Assembly: GCA_032251455.1 (NCBI GenBank)
Contig: JAVVEG010000002.1
Span: 1-64,000 of the forward strand
Origin: JAVVEG01 sp032251455
Lineage (GTDB): Bacteria > Pseudomonadota > Gammaproteobacteria > Pseudomonadales > Pseudohongiellaceae
Reading direction: 5' to 3'
Length of the DNA: 64,000 nucleotides
In this document: in pieces, positions 63,057 to 64,000 of the stretch
Layout: each line of letters starts with the position of its first letter
Position numbering within the stretch: position 1 is the stretch's first letter
Program-made: the position numbers and the translations under genes
The notes under the pieces: model-generated
Database searches by the model: none
Told to the model about the DNA's origin: nothing
The model's input: only the letters and a program-made list of their open reading frames with translations

Positions 63057-64000
63057 GCAGACAGAGACAGCAATGCTTTCCGAGTTTGCGCTCATTGCCC
63101 GTTATTTTCGGCAGCAGCAGCTGGCCTTTGCCCGCGATGAAGTAATCCTGGGGATAGGGGATGATTGTGCGCTGCTGGATTTGCCGCCGCAACATCAGCT
63201 GGCCGTATCGATGGATATGCTGCTGCCTGACATACATTTTCCGGCCAATGCAGACCCAGAGCTGTTGGGGCAAAGAGCCCTGCTGGTCAACCTCAGTGAT
63301 CTGGCAGCGATGGGTGCCGAACCCCTGGGTTTTACCCTGGGTTTGAGTTTGCCCGCGGTCGATGCCGACTGGCTTGAGCGGTTTGCTGCCGGACTTGCCC
63401 TGGTAGCCAGGGCCAATGCCTGTCCTCTCATCGGTGGCGATACCACCCGGGGACAGCTTGGCCTGTGTCTTCAGGTGCATGGCAAAGTGCCAGCAGGCCA
63501 GGCTCTGCGCCGTGATGGAGCCAGGCCTGGAGACCTGATTTGTGTGACTGGAACGCTGGGAGATGCGGCGGCTGCCCTGGCCATGATGGAGAACCGGCTG
63601 GCGGCTGGGGTGAATTTGTCAGCGCAAGAGAGCAGCGAGTTGTTGCGTGCGTTTTATCAACCGGAATCAAGAATAAACGCGGGCATCCTGCTGCGGGGAG
63701 TGGCTACGGCAGCCATTGATATCTCCGATGGCCTGGCTGCAGACCTTGTGCATGTGCTTGCCGCCAGCCAGTGTGGCGCCCGGGTCAATGTGGACCGCCT
63801 GCCCATGTCAACCGCCTTTGCAGCAGCCATTGCGCCTGCCCAGCGTACAGGCTTGCAACTGGGTGGGGGGGATGATTATGAATTGTGTTTTACCGTGCCA
63901 GCAGCCGAACTGGAAACCTGTCGGCAATTGCTGCTGAACAAGGGTACGTCGTGTACCTGTATTGGTGAGATTCAAGACAGTCCCGGCCTGCACTGGATGG
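63049..64000 (+). CDS. thiL: thiamine-monophosphate kinase (3'-truncated by window end)
   Basis: Phosphorylates thiamine monophosphate to thiamine diphosphate. The 317 residues visible carry VILGIGDDCALLD, VSMDMLLPDIHF, ARANACPLIGGDTTRG and AIDISDGLAADL, all ThiL ATP/Mg motifs. No stop codon occurs before position 64000. ATG 63049 overlaps the nusB stop; ATG 63073 (MLSEFALI) is an alternative that matches the family start well. Confidence 0.95.
   Translation, partial: MAEQTETAMLSEFALIARYFRQQQLAFARDEVILGIGDDCALLDLPPQHQLAVSMDMLLPDIHFPANADPELLGQRALLVNLSDLAAMGAEPLGFTLGLSLPAVDADWLERFAAGLALVARANACPLIGGDTTRGQLGLCLQVHGKVPAGQALRRDGARPGDLICVTGTLGDAAAALAMMENRLAAGVNLSAQESSELLRAFYQPESRINAGILLRGVATAAIDISDGLAADLVHVLAASQCGARVNVDRLPMSTAFAAAIAPAQRTGLQLGGGDDYELCFTVPAAELETCRQLLLNKGTSCTCIGEIQDSPGLHWM

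Overview
This is a gammaproteobacterial chromosome segment, most like a marine or freshwater Pseudomonadales/Cellvibrionales-type heterotroph. The evidence is the gene order tRNA-Leu - rnr - rlmB - rpsF - rpsR - membrane gene - rplI - dnaB - alr, the order glyA - nrdR - ribD - ribC - ribBA - ribH - nusB - thiL, the EarP/EF-P(Arg32) pair and the YadGH-type ABC exporter, all arrangements I know from Pseudomonas and relatives. A run of exactly 100 N at 17821-17920 shows that this is a draft assembly. I cannot name the species.

Layout. 1-365: a truncated HNH-endonuclease-like remnant on the 3' side of tRNA-Leu(CAG). 573-9263: translation and replication housekeeping block (RNase R, RlmB, S6, S18, a membrane protein, L9, DnaB, alanine racemase). 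9354-15193: cytochrome c', a diheme cytochrome, RadA, ABC exporter, DUF599 and OsmC-like genes. 15206-19104: a CHASE-PAS-GGDEF-EAL protein convergent with an ornithine/lysine decarboxylase, separated by a hexanucleotide array and the assembly gap. 19254-25585: a cusCBA-type copper/silver efflux operon (minus strand) headed by a Cys/His-rich secreted protein. 25709-29366: an AT-richer accessory patch with a palindromic element, DUF4160/DUF2442, a group II intron-like relic, a VOC protein, a decayed hicA with intact hicB, and an RHH/PIN toxin-antitoxin pair. 29385-34760: an outer-membrane barrel, a Tat-exported hydrolase, a periplasmic metallo-beta-lactamase-fold enzyme and a cytochrome-YVTN propeller protein. 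34799-44983: ppdK, earP-efp, a lipoprotein, an NhaC-family antiporter, rlmKL and rlmJ. 45107-52901: two tandem PQQ-dependent dehydrogenases, a Tat-exported amidohydrolase and a CocE-type esterase. 52940-55028: tRNA-Gly(CCC) and a DnaT-like/lambda-P-like primosome pair. 55046-64000: PilZ, ettA and the glyA-nrdR-rib-nusB-thiL operon, cut by the window end.

How it fits together. The organism appears to respire exported organic substrates: quinoprotein dehydrogenases, c-type cytochromes and secreted hydrolases lie in two blocks. It also has c-di-GMP signalling (GGDEF/EAL and PilZ) and copper defence.

Most unusual signals. (1) Short tandem duplications start on or beside many stop codons and in two cases place stops in all three frames. 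(2) Two extragenic palindromes share a loop but have unrelated, self-complementary stems. (3) A hicA toxin has lost both its start codon and its catalytic histidine while hicB stays intact. (4) A DnaT-like protein has three DnaT domains and overlaps a lambda-P-like gene.
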